Notes: generated by a model not told the origin, from the sequence alone. Counted from the first letter of the stretch, positions 8,841 through 16,733 are shown. The stretch: 64,000 nucleotides of DNA from Streptomyces katrae (GCF_000717655.1 NZ_JNZY01000007.1:1-64000), one strand, 5' to 3'. Translations and numbers: made by a program.

Positions 8841-9025
8841 CGGCGGGGCCTGGCACGCGCCCTCGCCGCGGAGCGCTCACCCGCCCGCCTACGGGAGGGC
8901 GGGGTTCCGCGGCCGGAGCCGGTCCCCCGCGCGGCGCCGGAGATCAGTACGCTGACGTTCTTCGTCTCGGTGGTGTCCCTGTCGGTGAGCTCCACGGCAG
9001 GGCTCACCGCGGGCTCACCGCGGGC

Positions 9026-9660
9026 TCACCGCGCGCTCTCCGCCGCGACGACGCGTTCGGCGGCGTTCGCGGGCAGGCCCGGCAGGCGGAGCGCCTCCGA
9101 GGGGGCGGTCCCCGTCCCCACCGCCGCCTCGGCGGCCTCCCGGTAGCGGTCCGGGCCGCCGCACGGTCGCCGCGCGCCTCGGCGATGCGGCCGAGACCGG
9201 CGAGCGTACGGACCCGGGTGCCCATGCTCTTGACCCGGTGCGGGTCGGCCCGCTCCAGAGCCTCCTCGTCCAGCCGCTCGGCGCCGGCCGGGTCCCCGTC
9301 CAGCGGGGCCATGTCGGCGAGTCCGCGCGGCGCCGCCGCCAGGCCGGTGGAGCTGCGGGCGCAGCGGGCGAGCGCGGCGGCCTCGGCATGGCCGGTGCGG
9401 GCCGGCGCCGGGTTCTCGCCGATGCGGTGGTCGGCCCCGTTGACCAGCAGGTCCGCGCTGTCCTCCAGGGCACCGAGCCGTTCCGTGAGCGCGAGGGCCT
9501 CGTCGGTGAGCGCGATGGCCCGTACGCGGTCGCCGCGCCCGGCCGCCCGGCCGGCGAGCGTGTCCAGGGTCAGGGCGGTGCCTCAGCGGTCACCGAGTTC
9601 GCGGAACCCCCGGGCGGCGGCGCCGGAGGCCTCCTCGGCCACGGCGGTGTTCCCCTGGCC
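9026..9660 (-). pseudogene. Remnant of the TPR region of an AfsR/SARP- or LuxR-type large regulator
   Basis: On the minus strand the text of a tetratricopeptide C-terminal domain is readable, but broken. Reading from 9655 it gives RELGDR, a TGA stop (9583-9585) exactly where this repeat normally has Trp (TGG), then GTALTLDTLAGRAA, LTDEALALTERLGALEDSAD, and GRIAEARGDRAAAR. Around 9150-9160 the frame shifts, after which DRYREAAEAAVGTG and a terminal stop at 9026-9028 follow in another frame. The N-terminal DNA-binding, BTAD or NB-ARC portions are absent, the TetR gene occupying that place. I infer a dead regulator fragment left by deletion. Family placement is from memory of the repeat pattern. 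Confidence 0.7.
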
Positions 9661-9662
9661 GT

Positions 9663-10307
9663 TCAGGCCTTGGGCAGCGCCTCGTACTGGAGGGCCAGAC
9701 CGTCCAGCAACGCGGCCAGGCCCGTCTCGAACGCGCCCTCGTCCACCTCGCGCTGACGCTCGGCCAGCAGATGGGCCTGGCCCAGGTGGGGGTAGTCCGA
9801 CGGGTCGTACGCCGCTTCGTCGTCCACGAAACCCCGGGCGAAGGAGCCCACCGCCGAGCCCAGGATGAAGTACCGCATCAGCGCGCCGATCCGGGTCGCC
9901 TGCGCCGGGGGCCACCCTGCGGCCGTCATCGCGCCGAACACCGCGTCCGCCAGCCGCAGTCCGGCCGGGCGCCGGCCCGGCCCGCGCGCCAGCACCGGCA
10001 CGATGTTCGGGTGGTCGGACAGCGCGCTCCGGTACGAGTGCGCCCAGTCGTGCAGGGCGGCCCGCCAGTCCCGGCCCGCCCCCGGCTCGAACATCGACAA
10101 GTCGACCCGAGCGCTCACCGCGTCGGCGACCGCGTCCAGGATCTCGTCCTTCGTGCGGAAGTGGTTGTAGAGGGAGGGCCCGCTGACCCCCAGCGCGGCC
10201 GCCAGCCGCCGCGTCGAGACCGCCTCCAGCCCTTCCGCGTCCACCAGCGCGCCCGCCGCCTCCACGATGCGGTCTCGGCTGAGGAGGGGCTTGCGCGGTC
10301 TGGCCAT
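9663..10307 (-). CDS. TetR/AcrR-family regulator of the aldehyde and acyl-CoA dehydrogenase genes (inferred)
   Basis: A 214-residue TetR-family protein: DNA-binding domain at about residues 10-55 (SRDRIVEAAGALVDAEG, then LAAALGVSGPSLYNHFRTKDE) and a helical ligand domain with DWAHSYRSALSDHPN, like TetR members whose ligands are acyl-CoA or lipophilic compounds. Start is taken at MARPRKPLL; the longer frame to 10370 would run through the operator. It is divergent from the acyl-CoA dehydrogenase at 10394 with 86 bases between them, and the inverted repeat AAACTA-N7-TAGTTA lies in that gap. The same repeat at 6136 suggests that it also controls the aldehyde/alcohol dehydrogenase operon. Confidence 0.88.
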   Translation of the reverse strand: MARPRKPLLSRDRIVEAAGALVDAEGLEAVSTRRLAAALGVSGPSLYNHFRTKDEILDAVADAVSARVDLSMFEPGAGRDWRAALHDWAHSYRSALSDHPNIVPVLARGPGRRPAGLRLADAVFGAMTAAGWPPAQATRIGALMRYFILGSAVGSFARGFVDDEAAYDPSDYPHLGQAHLLAERQREVDEGAFETGLAALLDGLALQYEALPKA

Positions 10308-10335
10308 GCGCCACATAGTAGGGCCTGCCCGCCAT

Positions 10336-10354
10336 AAACTACCGGTGCTAGTTA
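10336..10354. promoter_or_regulatory. TetR-type operator in a divergent promoter region
   Basis: AAACTACCGGTGCTAGTTA: arms AACTA and TAGTT separated by seven bases, centred between the TetR gene (start 10307, minus) and the acyl-CoA dehydrogenase (start 10394, plus). Arms and spacing are the same as at 6136-6154, with only the spacer bases differing in part (CCGGTGC against CCGACGC). Confidence 0.72.
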
Positions 10355-10393
10355 AAGTGCGCCGGTCCACGCCGCCACACCCGGAGGTGCCCG

Positions 10394-11545
10394 GTGAACC
10401 TGGAGCTGAGCGAGGAGCAGGAGGCCGTACGCCGGCTCGCCCGCGAGTTCACCGAGCGCGAGATCGCCCCGTACACCGCCGAGTGGGACCGCGCCGAGAG
10501 CGTGGACCGGGCCATCGTGAAGAAGCTCGGCGACCTCGGCTTCCTCGGCCTGACCGTCCCCGAAGAGTACGGCGGCTCCGGCGGCGACCACCTCGCCTAC
10601 GTCCTCGTCACCGAGGAGCTCGGCCGCGGCGACTCGGCCGTGCGCGGCATCGTCTCCGTCTCCCTCGGCCTGGTCGCCAAGACCCTCGCCGCCTGGGGGA
10701 CCGAGGAGCAGAAGCGCGCCTGGCTGCCCCGTCTCTGCTCCGGGGATGCGCTCGGCTGCTTCGGCCTGACCGAGCCCGGCACCGGCTCCGACGCCGGCAG
10801 CCTGACCACCCGCGCCGTGCGCGAGGGGGACGCGTACGTCATCAGCGGCAGCAAGATGTTCATCACCAACGGCACCTGGGCCGACGTGGTCCTCCTCTTC
10901 GCCCGCACCGGCGACGAGCCCGGCCACCGCGGGGTCTCCGCGTTCCTCGTCCCCACCGACGCCCCCGGTCTGACCCGCCGCGAGATACACGGCAAGCTCG
11001 GCCTGCGCGGCCAGGCCACCGCCGAACTCGCCCTTGACGGCGTCCGCGTACCCGCCTCCGCGATGGTCGGCCCCGAGGGCAAGGGCTTCTCCGTGGCGAT
11101 GTCGGCCCTCGCCAAGGGCCGGATGTCGGTCGCCGCAGGGTGCGTCGGTATCGCGCAGGCGGCGCTGGACGCGGCCGTCTCGTACGCCGCCCAGCGCGAG
11201 CAGTTCGGCAAGCCGATCGCCCACCACCAGCTGGTCCAGGAGCTCATCGCCGACATCTCGGTCGACGTGGACGCGGCCCGGCTGCTCACCTGGCGCGTCG
11301 CCGACCTCGTCGACCGCGGGAAGCCCTTCGCCACCGAGTCCTCCACCGCCAAGCTCTTCGCCTCCGAGGCCGCCGTGCGCGCCGCGAGCAACGCCCTCCA
11401 GGTGCACGGCGGTTACGGCTACATCGACGAGTATCCGGCGGGCAAGCTGCTGCGCGACGCCCGCGTGATGACCCTGTACGAGGGCACCAGCCAGATCCAG
11501 AAGCTGCTCATCGGCCGCGCCCGCACCGGGGTCTCCGCCTTCTGA
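10394..11545 (+). CDS. Acyl-CoA dehydrogenase
   Basis: A 383-residue FAD flavoenzyme that introduces the alpha-beta double bond into an acyl-CoA, passing electrons to ETF. The FAD-contact segments CFGLTEPGTGSDAG and FITNGTWADV are intact, the C-terminal domain has QREQFGKPIAHHQLVQE, and Glu363 in YEGTSQIQK is the catalytic base in the short/medium-chain position. GTG start with GGAGGTG just before it. It stands alone on the plus strand opposite its likely TetR regulator. The chain-length or branched-chain preference cannot be read reliably; the Glu in the YEGT motif argues against isovaleryl-CoA specificity. Confidence 0.92.
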   Translation: MNLELSEEQEAVRRLAREFTEREIAPYTAEWDRAESVDRAIVKKLGDLGFLGLTVPEEYGGSGGDHLAYVLVTEELGRGDSAVRGIVSVSLGLVAKTLAAWGTEEQKRAWLPRLCSGDALGCFGLTEPGTGSDAGSLTTRAVREGDAYVISGSKMFITNGTWADVVLLFARTGDEPGHRGVSAFLVPTDAPGLTRREIHGKLGLRGQATAELALDGVRVPASAMVGPEGKGFSVAMSALAKGRMSVAAGCVGIAQAALDAAVSYAAQREQFGKPIAHHQLVQELIADISVDVDAARLLTWRVADLVDRGKPFATESSTAKLFASEAAVRAASNALQVHGGYGYIDEYPAGKLLRDARVMTLYEGTSQIQKLLIGRARTGVSAF

Positions 11546-11604
11546 GTACGCATCTGAGTACGCGCACGGATGTGGCCCCGGTCACGCCGCCCGATGCTGG
11601 GTCC

Positions 11605-11895
11605 ATGAACGAGACACCGGTCAAGCAGCGCAACTCGACGGCGTACTACGGCCAGGCCGTGGCGTCCTTCGGCATCGCGATCTGCGCCGTGGCCCTGGGG
11701 ATCTACAACCTCCAGGTGGACGGCTGGGTCCGCGCCTTCCTCGGCATCGCCGTCCTCTACCTCACGACCTCGGCCTTCACCCTCGCCAAGGTGATCCGCG
11801 ACCGCCAGGAGCTCACCCAGATCGTCAGCCGGGTCGACCAGGCCCGGATGGAGAAGATCATGGCCGACTACGACCCCTTCCAGCCGAAGGTCTGA
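11605..11895 (+). CDS. YiaA/YiaB-type two-helix membrane protein
   Basis: A 96-residue inner-membrane protein with two hydrophobic segments (about 17-36 and 42-61) and a charged C-terminal tail rich in Arg and Asp. The pattern VRAFLGIAVLYLTTSAFTLAK matches the YiaAB two-helix family, whose function is not known. No classical ribosome site stands out before ATG, but GCTGGGTCC lies there. The tandem duplication that carries the stop codon of the preceding gene ends about 40 bases upstream. Confidence 0.85.
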   Translation: MNETPVKQRNSTAYYGQAVASFGIAICAVALGIYNLQVDGWVRAFLGIAVLYLTTSAFTLAKVIRDRQELTQIVSRVDQARMEKIMADYDPFQPKV

Positions 11896-11923
11896 GCGGC
11901 GGCGCCATGTCGCCCAAGTCCGC

Positions 11924-11951
11924 TAAGCGCTTGCTCACCCTCCGGTAGGGT
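11924..11951 (+). promoter_or_regulatory. Operator and -10 box of the third TetR gene
   Basis: TAAGCGCTTGCTCA (11924-11937) contains the perfect palindrome AAGCGCTT and is repeated exactly at 13114-13127. A -10-like TAGGGT follows at 11946-11951, so the operator overlaps the expected -35 region, fitting autorepression. The CTTGNT half resembles the operators of KstR2-like regulators. Confidence 0.65.
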
Positions 11952-11985
11952 GTTCCTTTCACAGGACGAAGAGGGTGAGCGAGCG

Positions 11986-12639
11986 ATGGACAGCGTGGAG
12001 GAGACGACCGGCGGCTACCGGCCGTGGTCGGAGGTCACCCCCGACGCCGCACGGCGGCTGCTCGTCGCCGCCGTCGAAGCGTTCGCGGAGCGCGGGTACC
12101 ACGCCACCACCACGCGTGACATCGCAGGGCGGGCCGGCATGAGTCCGGCCGCGCTCTACATCCACTACAAGACCAAGGAAGAGCTGCTCCACCGGATCAG
12201 CCGGATCGGCCACGACAAGGCGCTCGAGATCCTGGAGACCGCCGCTTCCGGCCCGGGCTCGGCCGCCGAGCGGCTCGATGCCGCCGTACGGTCCTTCGTG
12301 CTGTGGCACGCCGCGCACCACACCACCGCGCGCGTGGTCCAGTACGAGCTCGATGCCCTCGCTCCGGAGCACCGCTCCGAGATCGTGGCACTGCGCCGGC
12401 AGAGCGATGCCGCCGTACGCCGCATCCTCGCCGACGGGGTCGCGGCGGGGGAGTTCGACGTGCCGGACGTCCCCGGCACCACGCTCGCCGTCCTGTCCCT
12501 GTGCATCGACGTGGCCCGCTGGTTCAGCGCCGCCGGCCGCCGCACGCCCGACGAGGTCGGCGCGCTGTACGCCGACCTCGTCCTGCGCATGGTGGGCGCG
12601 GCCCCGGACGCTCCCGCCTCCGCACTGCCTCAGAAGTAG
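11986..12639 (+). CDS. TetR/AcrR-family regulator next to maoC
   Basis: A 217-residue TetR-family regulator. The HTH lies at about residues 19-65 (LVAAVEAFAERGYHATTTRDIAGRAGMSPAALYIHYKTKEE, given here only as landmarks ERGYHATTT and GMSPAALYIHYKTKEE). The helical C-terminal domain starts with LHRISRIGHDKALEIL, like actinobacterial repressors of sterol, cholesterol-ring or fatty-acid degradation (KstR2-like). ATG at 11986 follows GAGGGTGAG. It converges with the MaoC gene and their ends overlap by ten bases; both genes have TAAGCGCTTGCTCA in front, so the pair is probably regulator and target. Confidence 0.88.
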   Translation: MDSVEETTGGYRPWSEVTPDAARRLLVAAVEAFAERGYHATTTRDIAGRAGMSPAALYIHYKTKEELLHRISRIGHDKALEILETAASGPGSAAERLDAAVRSFVLWHAAHHTTARVVQYELDALAPEHRSEIVALRRQSDAAVRRILADGVAAGEFDVPDVPGTTLAVLSLCIDVARWFSAAGRRTPDEVGALYADLVLRMVGAAPDAPASALPQK

Positions 12640-13091
12640 TAGCGGGACACCGATTCCGCCACGCACACCGGCTTGTCGCCGTCCTCGCGCTCGACCGTGA
12701 CCGTCGCCGCGACCTGGATGCCGCCGCCCGCCCCCGTGACCTCCGTGATCACGGCGGTGGCGCGCAGCCGCGAGCCGACCGGCACCGGGGCCGGGAAACG
12801 TACCTTGTTCGTGCCGTAGTTGATGCCCATCTTCATGCCCTCGACCCGCATGATCTGCGGCACGAGGCTCGGCAGCAGCGACAGGGTGAGGTAGCCGTGG
12901 GCGATGGTGGAGCCGAAGGGCCCGTCCGCGGCCCGCTCCGGGTCCACGTGGATCCACTGGTGGTCACCGGTGGCATCGGCGAACAGGTCGATCCGCTTCT
13001 GGTCCACCTCCAGCCACCCGCTCGGGCCGAGCGTTTCCCCGATCCCTGCGCGCAGCTCCTCGGCGGACGTGAAGATCCTCGGCTCGGCCAT
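12630..13091 (-). CDS. MaoC-like (R)-specific enoyl-CoA hydratase
   Basis: A 153-residue hot-dog-fold protein. The catalytic hydratase-2 motif is visible as ADATGDHQWIHVD (about residues 37-50), with the Asp and His that activate water, followed by GPFGSTIAHGYLTLSL. Such enzymes hydrate trans-2-enoyl-CoA to (R)-3-hydroxyacyl-CoA; length fits the stand-alone single-domain type. Upstream on the minus strand are two copies of TCGTTGACAG and the operator TAAGCGCTTGCTCA, suggesting a promoter repressed by the adjacent TetR protein. Confidence 0.92.
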   Translation of the reverse strand: MAEPRIFTSAEELRAGIGETLGPSGWLEVDQKRIDLFADATGDHQWIHVDPERAADGPFGSTIAHGYLTLSLLPSLVPQIMRVEGMKMGINYGTNKVRFPAPVPVGSRLRATAVITEVTGAGGGIQVAATVTVEREDGDKPVCVAESVSRYYF

Positions 13092-13113
13092 GCCTCTCCC
13101 TCTCCCTGGCGAA

Positions 13114-13127
13114 TAAGCGCTTGCTCA
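13114..13127. promoter_or_regulatory. TetR-type operator upstream of maoC
   Basis: Exact second copy of TAAGCGCTTGCTCA, 23 bases before the maoC start codon. Just upstream (13159-13168 and 13174-13183) the ten-base word CTGTCAACGA is repeated with a 15-base period; read on the minus strand each contains TTGACA, a possible -35 for maoC. Confidence 0.65.
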
Positions 13128-13213
13128 GCGCTGCTCAGCATGCTGGGGCCGCATGTATCTGTCAACGACACGTCTGTCAACGAATGTCGGCCCGGCCGAC
13201 TACCCTCGGCGTC

Positions 13214-13657
13214 GTGCCGCAGATTCCCGAGAAAATCCACGAGCTCACCGTCGGCCAGCTGTCCGCCCGCAGCGGCGCGGCCGTCTCCGCGCTGCACTTC
13301 TACGAGACCAAGGGCCTGATCAGCAGCCGTCGCACCGCCGGCAACCAGCGCCGCTACAGCCGCGACGCTCTGCGCCGCGTGGCCTTCGTACGAGCCGCCC
13401 AGCGCGTCGGCATCCCGCTCGCCGCCATCCGCGACGCACTCGCCCAGCTCCCCGAGGAGCGCACCCCCAACCCTGAGGACTGGGCCCGGCTCTCGGAGTC
13501 TTGGAGCGCCGAGCTCGACCAGCGGATCACCCGGCTGATGCGCCTGCGCGACCACTTGACCGACTGCATCGGCTGCGGCTGTCTCTCACTGAAGAACTGC
13601 GCCCTGTCCAACCCGGACGACAGGTTCGGCGAACAGCTCACCGGCTCCCGGCTGTAG
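13214..13657 (+). CDS. soxR: Redox-sensitive transcriptional activator SoxR (MerR family)
   Basis: A 147-residue MerR-family regulator. The winged HTH begins ELTVGQLSARSG (residues 10-21), the dimer helix follows, and Cys118, Cys121, Cys123 and Cys129 (CIGCGCLSLKNC) form the [2Fe-2S] cluster that makes SoxR respond to redox-active compounds. In Streptomyces SoxR is known to answer to endogenous redox-active antibiotics rather than to run a large superoxide regulon. The GTG at 13214 is chosen because the alignment with the family starts at MPQIPEKIHELT; 31 extra in-frame codons upstream look non-coding. Its 3' end overlaps the convergent BKACE-like gene by 20 bases. Confidence 0.93.
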   Translation: MPQIPEKIHELTVGQLSARSGAAVSALHFYETKGLISSRRTAGNQRRYSRDALRRVAFVRAAQRVGIPLAAIRDALAQLPEERTPNPEDWARLSESWSAELDQRITRLMRLRDHLTDCIGCGCLSLKNCALSNPDDRFGEQLTGSRL

Positions 13658-14471
13658 CGGCGGTCTCCGCACCGACGGCCTCGAGGGCCGCCGTCACCAG
13701 CTCGGCATTCGAACGCGCCGGCCGTCCGTCCGGCAGGTGCAGTACGTCGCCCACGCCGGTCCGCGCGCCCGCACCGCACCGCGCGGCCAGCCGGAGCACG
13801 GGCCAGGCGGCGGTCTCCCGCCCGAACAGCAGCAGCGGCACCGGCGGCAGCCACCGCAGCCCCGCCACCAGCGCCGGATCGGCCACGGCCAGCTCCACCG
13901 CCAGCCGGATCCGCGCAGGGTCCCGTACCGGCCAGGCCAGGAACCGCGCGAGCGCACCCGGCTCCGGCCCCGCCCCGGCGTCCTTCCCGCCCGGCGGAAC
14001 CACCGCGTCCACCGCCACGCCCCTCGCCAGCAGGGCCTCCGCCAGCTCCTCGGCCCCCGGCTCCGCGAAATGCACCACCGCCCGGTCCGGCAGCACCGCC
14101 CACGACCGGACCCGCTCCAGTCGCCCCGCCGGATCCGGCTCGGCCCCGATGCCCGCCGGCACCGAAAGCGGTACGGAGACCCCCGCGCCCCGCACCGCCT
14201 CCAGCAGCGGCCCGACGACCCGGGGCGAGAGGCTCTCCCGGCCGCACGGGGTCCGCGGATGGACCAGCACCTCCCCGGCCCCGGCGGCGACCGCCCCCAG
14301 GGCCGACTGCACCACGTCCGGCGGGGACAGGGGCACGGCGCCGCCGTCGGCGGCACTGCGCCCGCCGTTCAGCGACACAGAAACCGATACCGACACCGCA
14401 GCCGTGACCGGCGCCGTGGCCGACACCGGCGCCGTGACCGGCGCAGCCACCCGCAGCCCGCGCAGGCTCAT
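13638..14471 (-). CDS. BKACE-family (DUF849) protein with altered metal site
   Basis: A 277-residue protein of the beta-keto acid cleavage family (3-keto-5-aminohexanoate cleavage enzyme relatives; TIM barrel, Zn-dependent, acetyl-CoA as co-substrate). Recognisable parts are VSLNGGRSA (residues 32-40), VHPRTPCGRESL (70-81), LERVRSWAVLPD, EPGAEELAEALL and LPDGRPARSNAELV (246-259). Two positions that normally hold metal ligands differ: HxHPR reads LVHPR (first His replaced by Leu69), and the GLED-type motif reads GVGD at 239-242. Residues 10-33 are a Val/Ala/Thr/Ser repeat. ATG overlaps the stop of the upstream gene (ATGA). Whether it is still a lyase is open. Confidence 0.78.
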   Translation of the reverse strand: MSLRGLRVAAPVTAPVSATAPVTAAVSVSVSVSLNGGRSAADGGAVPLSPPDVVQSALGAVAAGAGEVLVHPRTPCGRESLSPRVVGPLLEAVRGAGVSVPLSVPAGIGAEPDPAGRLERVRSWAVLPDRAVVHFAEPGAEELAEALLARGVAVDAVVPPGGKDAGAGPEPGALARFLAWPVRDPARIRLAVELAVADPALVAGLRWLPPVPLLLFGRETAAWPVLRLAARCGAGARTGVGDVLHLPDGRPARSNAELVTAALEAVGAETAATAGSR

Positions 14472-15094
14472 GCCGCCCCCGCCGAAGCCTGATCCGTGGC
14501 CGACGCCGAGCCCGCCAGCGCCGGCCTCGGCACGACGATCCCGCAGCCCGCGCACACCGGCCCGTCCCAGGCCCACGCCCCCTCCCAGCTGCCATGCCCC
14601 GCGCGGGGCCCCCGTCTCTGCCCCGGCACGTGCGCGGGCCAGCGCAGCTCCTGCTCCCCGCAGACCGGGCACCCCGTCCCCGGCTCCGACTCCAGCGCCG
14701 CGACCAGCCGCCGCAGCACCTCGCCCAGCGTCCCGTCGGGCCGCACCCCAGGATCGGCGCACCTCACCACCGCGTCCCCGCTGCCGCCCCACGCCCACTC
14801 CGGGCGGCGCAGCCCGTGGTACTTCTCCCGCCGGCGCCGCTCCGCGAACTGGCGCTCGTACTCCAGCCAGACCGCCCGCGCCTCCTCCAGCTCCTCCAAC
14901 GCCGCGACCAGCCGCAGCGGATCGGCCCCCCGGTCCTCGGGGGCGATCCCGTGCCGGTCGCACAGATGCCACCACGTCGCCCGGTGCCCGTACGGAGCGA
15001 ACCGCTCCAGGCAGCGGCGCAGCGAATGGCGCCGCAGGGCACGGTCATTGCGTGCATCCCGCACCTGGTACGCCAGACTTCGGAAACCCGCCAT
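14468..15094 (-). CDS. Uncharacterised protein with C-terminal zinc ribbon
   Basis: A protein of about 208 residues. The first 120 residues are charged and helical (RRHSLRRCLERFAPYGH, EELEEARAVWLEYERQFAERR); the last 70 contain CPVCGEQ and, some 35 residues on, CAGCG, a likely four-Cys zinc ribbon. I do not recognise a named family. GGAGGTGAAGG lies before two adjacent start candidates, ATG at 15094 and GTG at 15097. Its stop overlaps the start of the BKACE-like gene, so the two are translated together. Confidence 0.75.
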   Translation of the reverse strand: MAGFRSLAYQVRDARNDRALRRHSLRRCLERFAPYGHRATWWHLCDRHGIAPEDRGADPLRLVAALEELEEARAVWLEYERQFAERRRREKYHGLRRPEWAWGGSGDAVVRCADPGVRPDGTLGEVLRRLVAALESEPGTGCPVCGEQELRWPAHVPGQRRGPRAGHGSWEGAWAWDGPVCAGCGIVVPRPALAGSASATDQASAGAA

Positions 15095-15245
15095 CACACC
15101 TTCACCTCCGTCGCGCCCACGCCCGCACCGGGGGGCGTCGTACTACGTCGAACGACGACGCACCGTGAGATGTGCCCAACATGCCCGGTCAGCTGCGGGC
15201 GCATGCGGGGGCGGTCGAGGCGTGCGGGTGGCACATGGCCGGAAC

Positions 15246-16628
15246 TCAGCGCCCCATGCGCCCCGCAGCAACCACGAGCCGGGCCAGCTCCTCGTGGCAG
15301 ATGTCGCTGTGCGCCCCCGAGGGCGGACCGCCGCGCCGCACCACGGACCCGGTGTCCACACTGACGCAACCGGCCTCCGGGACCCCCGCGCGCAAGGCCG
15401 CGCCGAGGCTGAGCCGCGGCGCGCCCGGCACCGCCTGCACCCCGTCGTGACCGATCGCGCCCCACCGCTCGTCGAAACCGAGCAGACCGGCCGAATCCCC
15501 TGCCGTCCGGGAGGCCAGGGGGTAGAAGACCTTGAGGGCCGAATCGTACGCGGAGTGGCAGGCGAGCACCGGGCCGTCGACCCTGTGCTGCAGCCCGCGC
15601 AGCGCCCCGCCGCTGCCCTTGTCGTGGGGGAGCCGGTCGGCGAAGGCGTAGTGGGAGAAGGCCCCTTGCAGCAGGGTCGCGGACTTCACGTACCGGGCCC
15701 CGTCCGGCACCGCGCGCAGCGAGAAGGACACCACCCGGGCCCCGAAGCTGTGGCCGATCAGATGGATCCGCAGGGCCGGGCGGTGGCCCGCCAGTTCGGC
15801 CAGCACCGGGCCGAGGCCGCGCTCACCGACGACCCCGGCCCGCTTCTTCATCTGGTAGTACGTGGCCTGCCGCAGCAGCTCCTTCGCGCCGTTCCACAGC
15901 GCGCGCAGGCCGCCGCCGACGGAGAAGCCGGGCTCGGCCCCGCCCCCGGGCAGCGCGCCCGCCTCGATCAGCCCATCGGTGAAGGCCCGGCACACCTCCA
16001 GCACGTCGTGCGTGAAGATGGCGGGCACGTCCCGCACGGCCGGGACCGCGACGGCCGTGACGGCTGTGACGGCCGTGACACCCCCGGCACCCACCACACC
16101 CGCGTCGGACGCCTCCGCCGGATCGGCCGCATCGACGGCATCCACACCGGCCAGCTCCCGTATCAGCGCGCCGAATTCGGTGAACGCGGCAGCCGACTCC
16201 GGCCGGTCCTCCAGCAGTTCGGCGACCCGGTCCAGCTCCGCCACCCGCCCCGGCCAGAACTCCCCGAGCGCCCGCAGCGTGGCGGGGTCCAGCGCCGTCC
16301 CGTGGCCCGGCTCGGCGAGCGCGGCGTGCGGATCGAAGTCCGGGATCGGCTCGTCCGAGAACCGGATCGAGGGCCATACGACACCCACGTACCCCAGCCG
16401 TACCCCCCGCCCCACCAGCCCCGGGAAGGGGGCGTAGAAGCGGTCGAAGAGCCGGGTCGACGTCGACCGGTCGCTGTTCCAGCCGTGCGCGAAGACCAGC
16501 AGATCGGTGGCCTCCAGCGCCGCCACCGCGGCCTGCGAGCTCAGGTCCACGTCCCCGTCGGAGTCGAAGGTCAGCTCCGCGTACGGGCCGACCCCGATCC
16601 CGCCGCTCGACGCCGTTGCATCCGACAT
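15246..16628 (-). CDS. Alpha/beta-hydrolase-fold serine esterase/peptidase-like protein
   Basis: A 460-residue protein with an alpha/beta-hydrolase core. An oxyanion-type segment LLVFAHGWNSDR occurs near residue 44, and the nucleophile elbow is GHSFGAR with Ser294 after a hydrophobic strand (LRIHLI). Between them is an insert with a low-complexity run of Val-Thr-Ala repeats (about residues 180-195). The catalytic acid and His cannot be placed with certainty; a candidate His lies in the YDSAL...GHDGVQ region near the C-terminus. No signal peptide, so cytoplasmic. Neighbours give no substrate clue. GGGGGACCTC before ATG is a reasonable ribosome site. Confidence 0.8.
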   Translation of the reverse strand: MSDATASSGGIGVGPYAELTFDSDGDVDLSSQAAVAALEATDLLVFAHGWNSDRSTSTRLFDRFYAPFPGLVGRGVRLGYVGVVWPSIRFSDEPIPDFDPHAALAEPGHGTALDPATLRALGEFWPGRVAELDRVAELLEDRPESAAAFTEFGALIRELAGVDAVDAADPAEASDAGVVGAGGVTAVTAVTAVAVPAVRDVPAIFTHDVLEVCRAFTDGLIEAGALPGGGAEPGFSVGGGLRALWNGAKELLRQATYYQMKKRAGVVGERGLGPVLAELAGHRPALRIHLIGHSFGARVVSFSLRAVPDGARYVKSATLLQGAFSHYAFADRLPHDKGSGGALRGLQHRVDGPVLACHSAYDSALKVFYPLASRTAGDSAGLLGFDERWGAIGHDGVQAVPGAPRLSLGAALRAGVPEAGCVSVDTGSVVRRGGPPSGAHSDICHEELARLVVAAGRMGR

Positions 16629-16733
16629 GAGGTCCCCCTCCGGGCCGTCTCTCCGGTGCCGTCCAGCATCCTGCTGCTGCCCTCACCCGGCCAGACCTCC
16701 GGCGCGCACGGATTCACGCGGATTCCCGCGGTT

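Noticed and set aside
8816..9007. Small minus-strand frame of 63 codons between the ADH gene and the pseudogene
   Set aside because: No ribosome site, no known family, mostly Arg/Gly/Ala antisense-like composition in its second half; cannot be supported as a gene.
13638..14975. Extension of the BKACE-like gene to a 445-codon frame
   Set aside because: Beyond 14471 the frame overlaps the coupled zinc-ribbon gene and reads Gly/Arg-rich antisense text; the ATGA overlap and family alignment fix the start at 14471.
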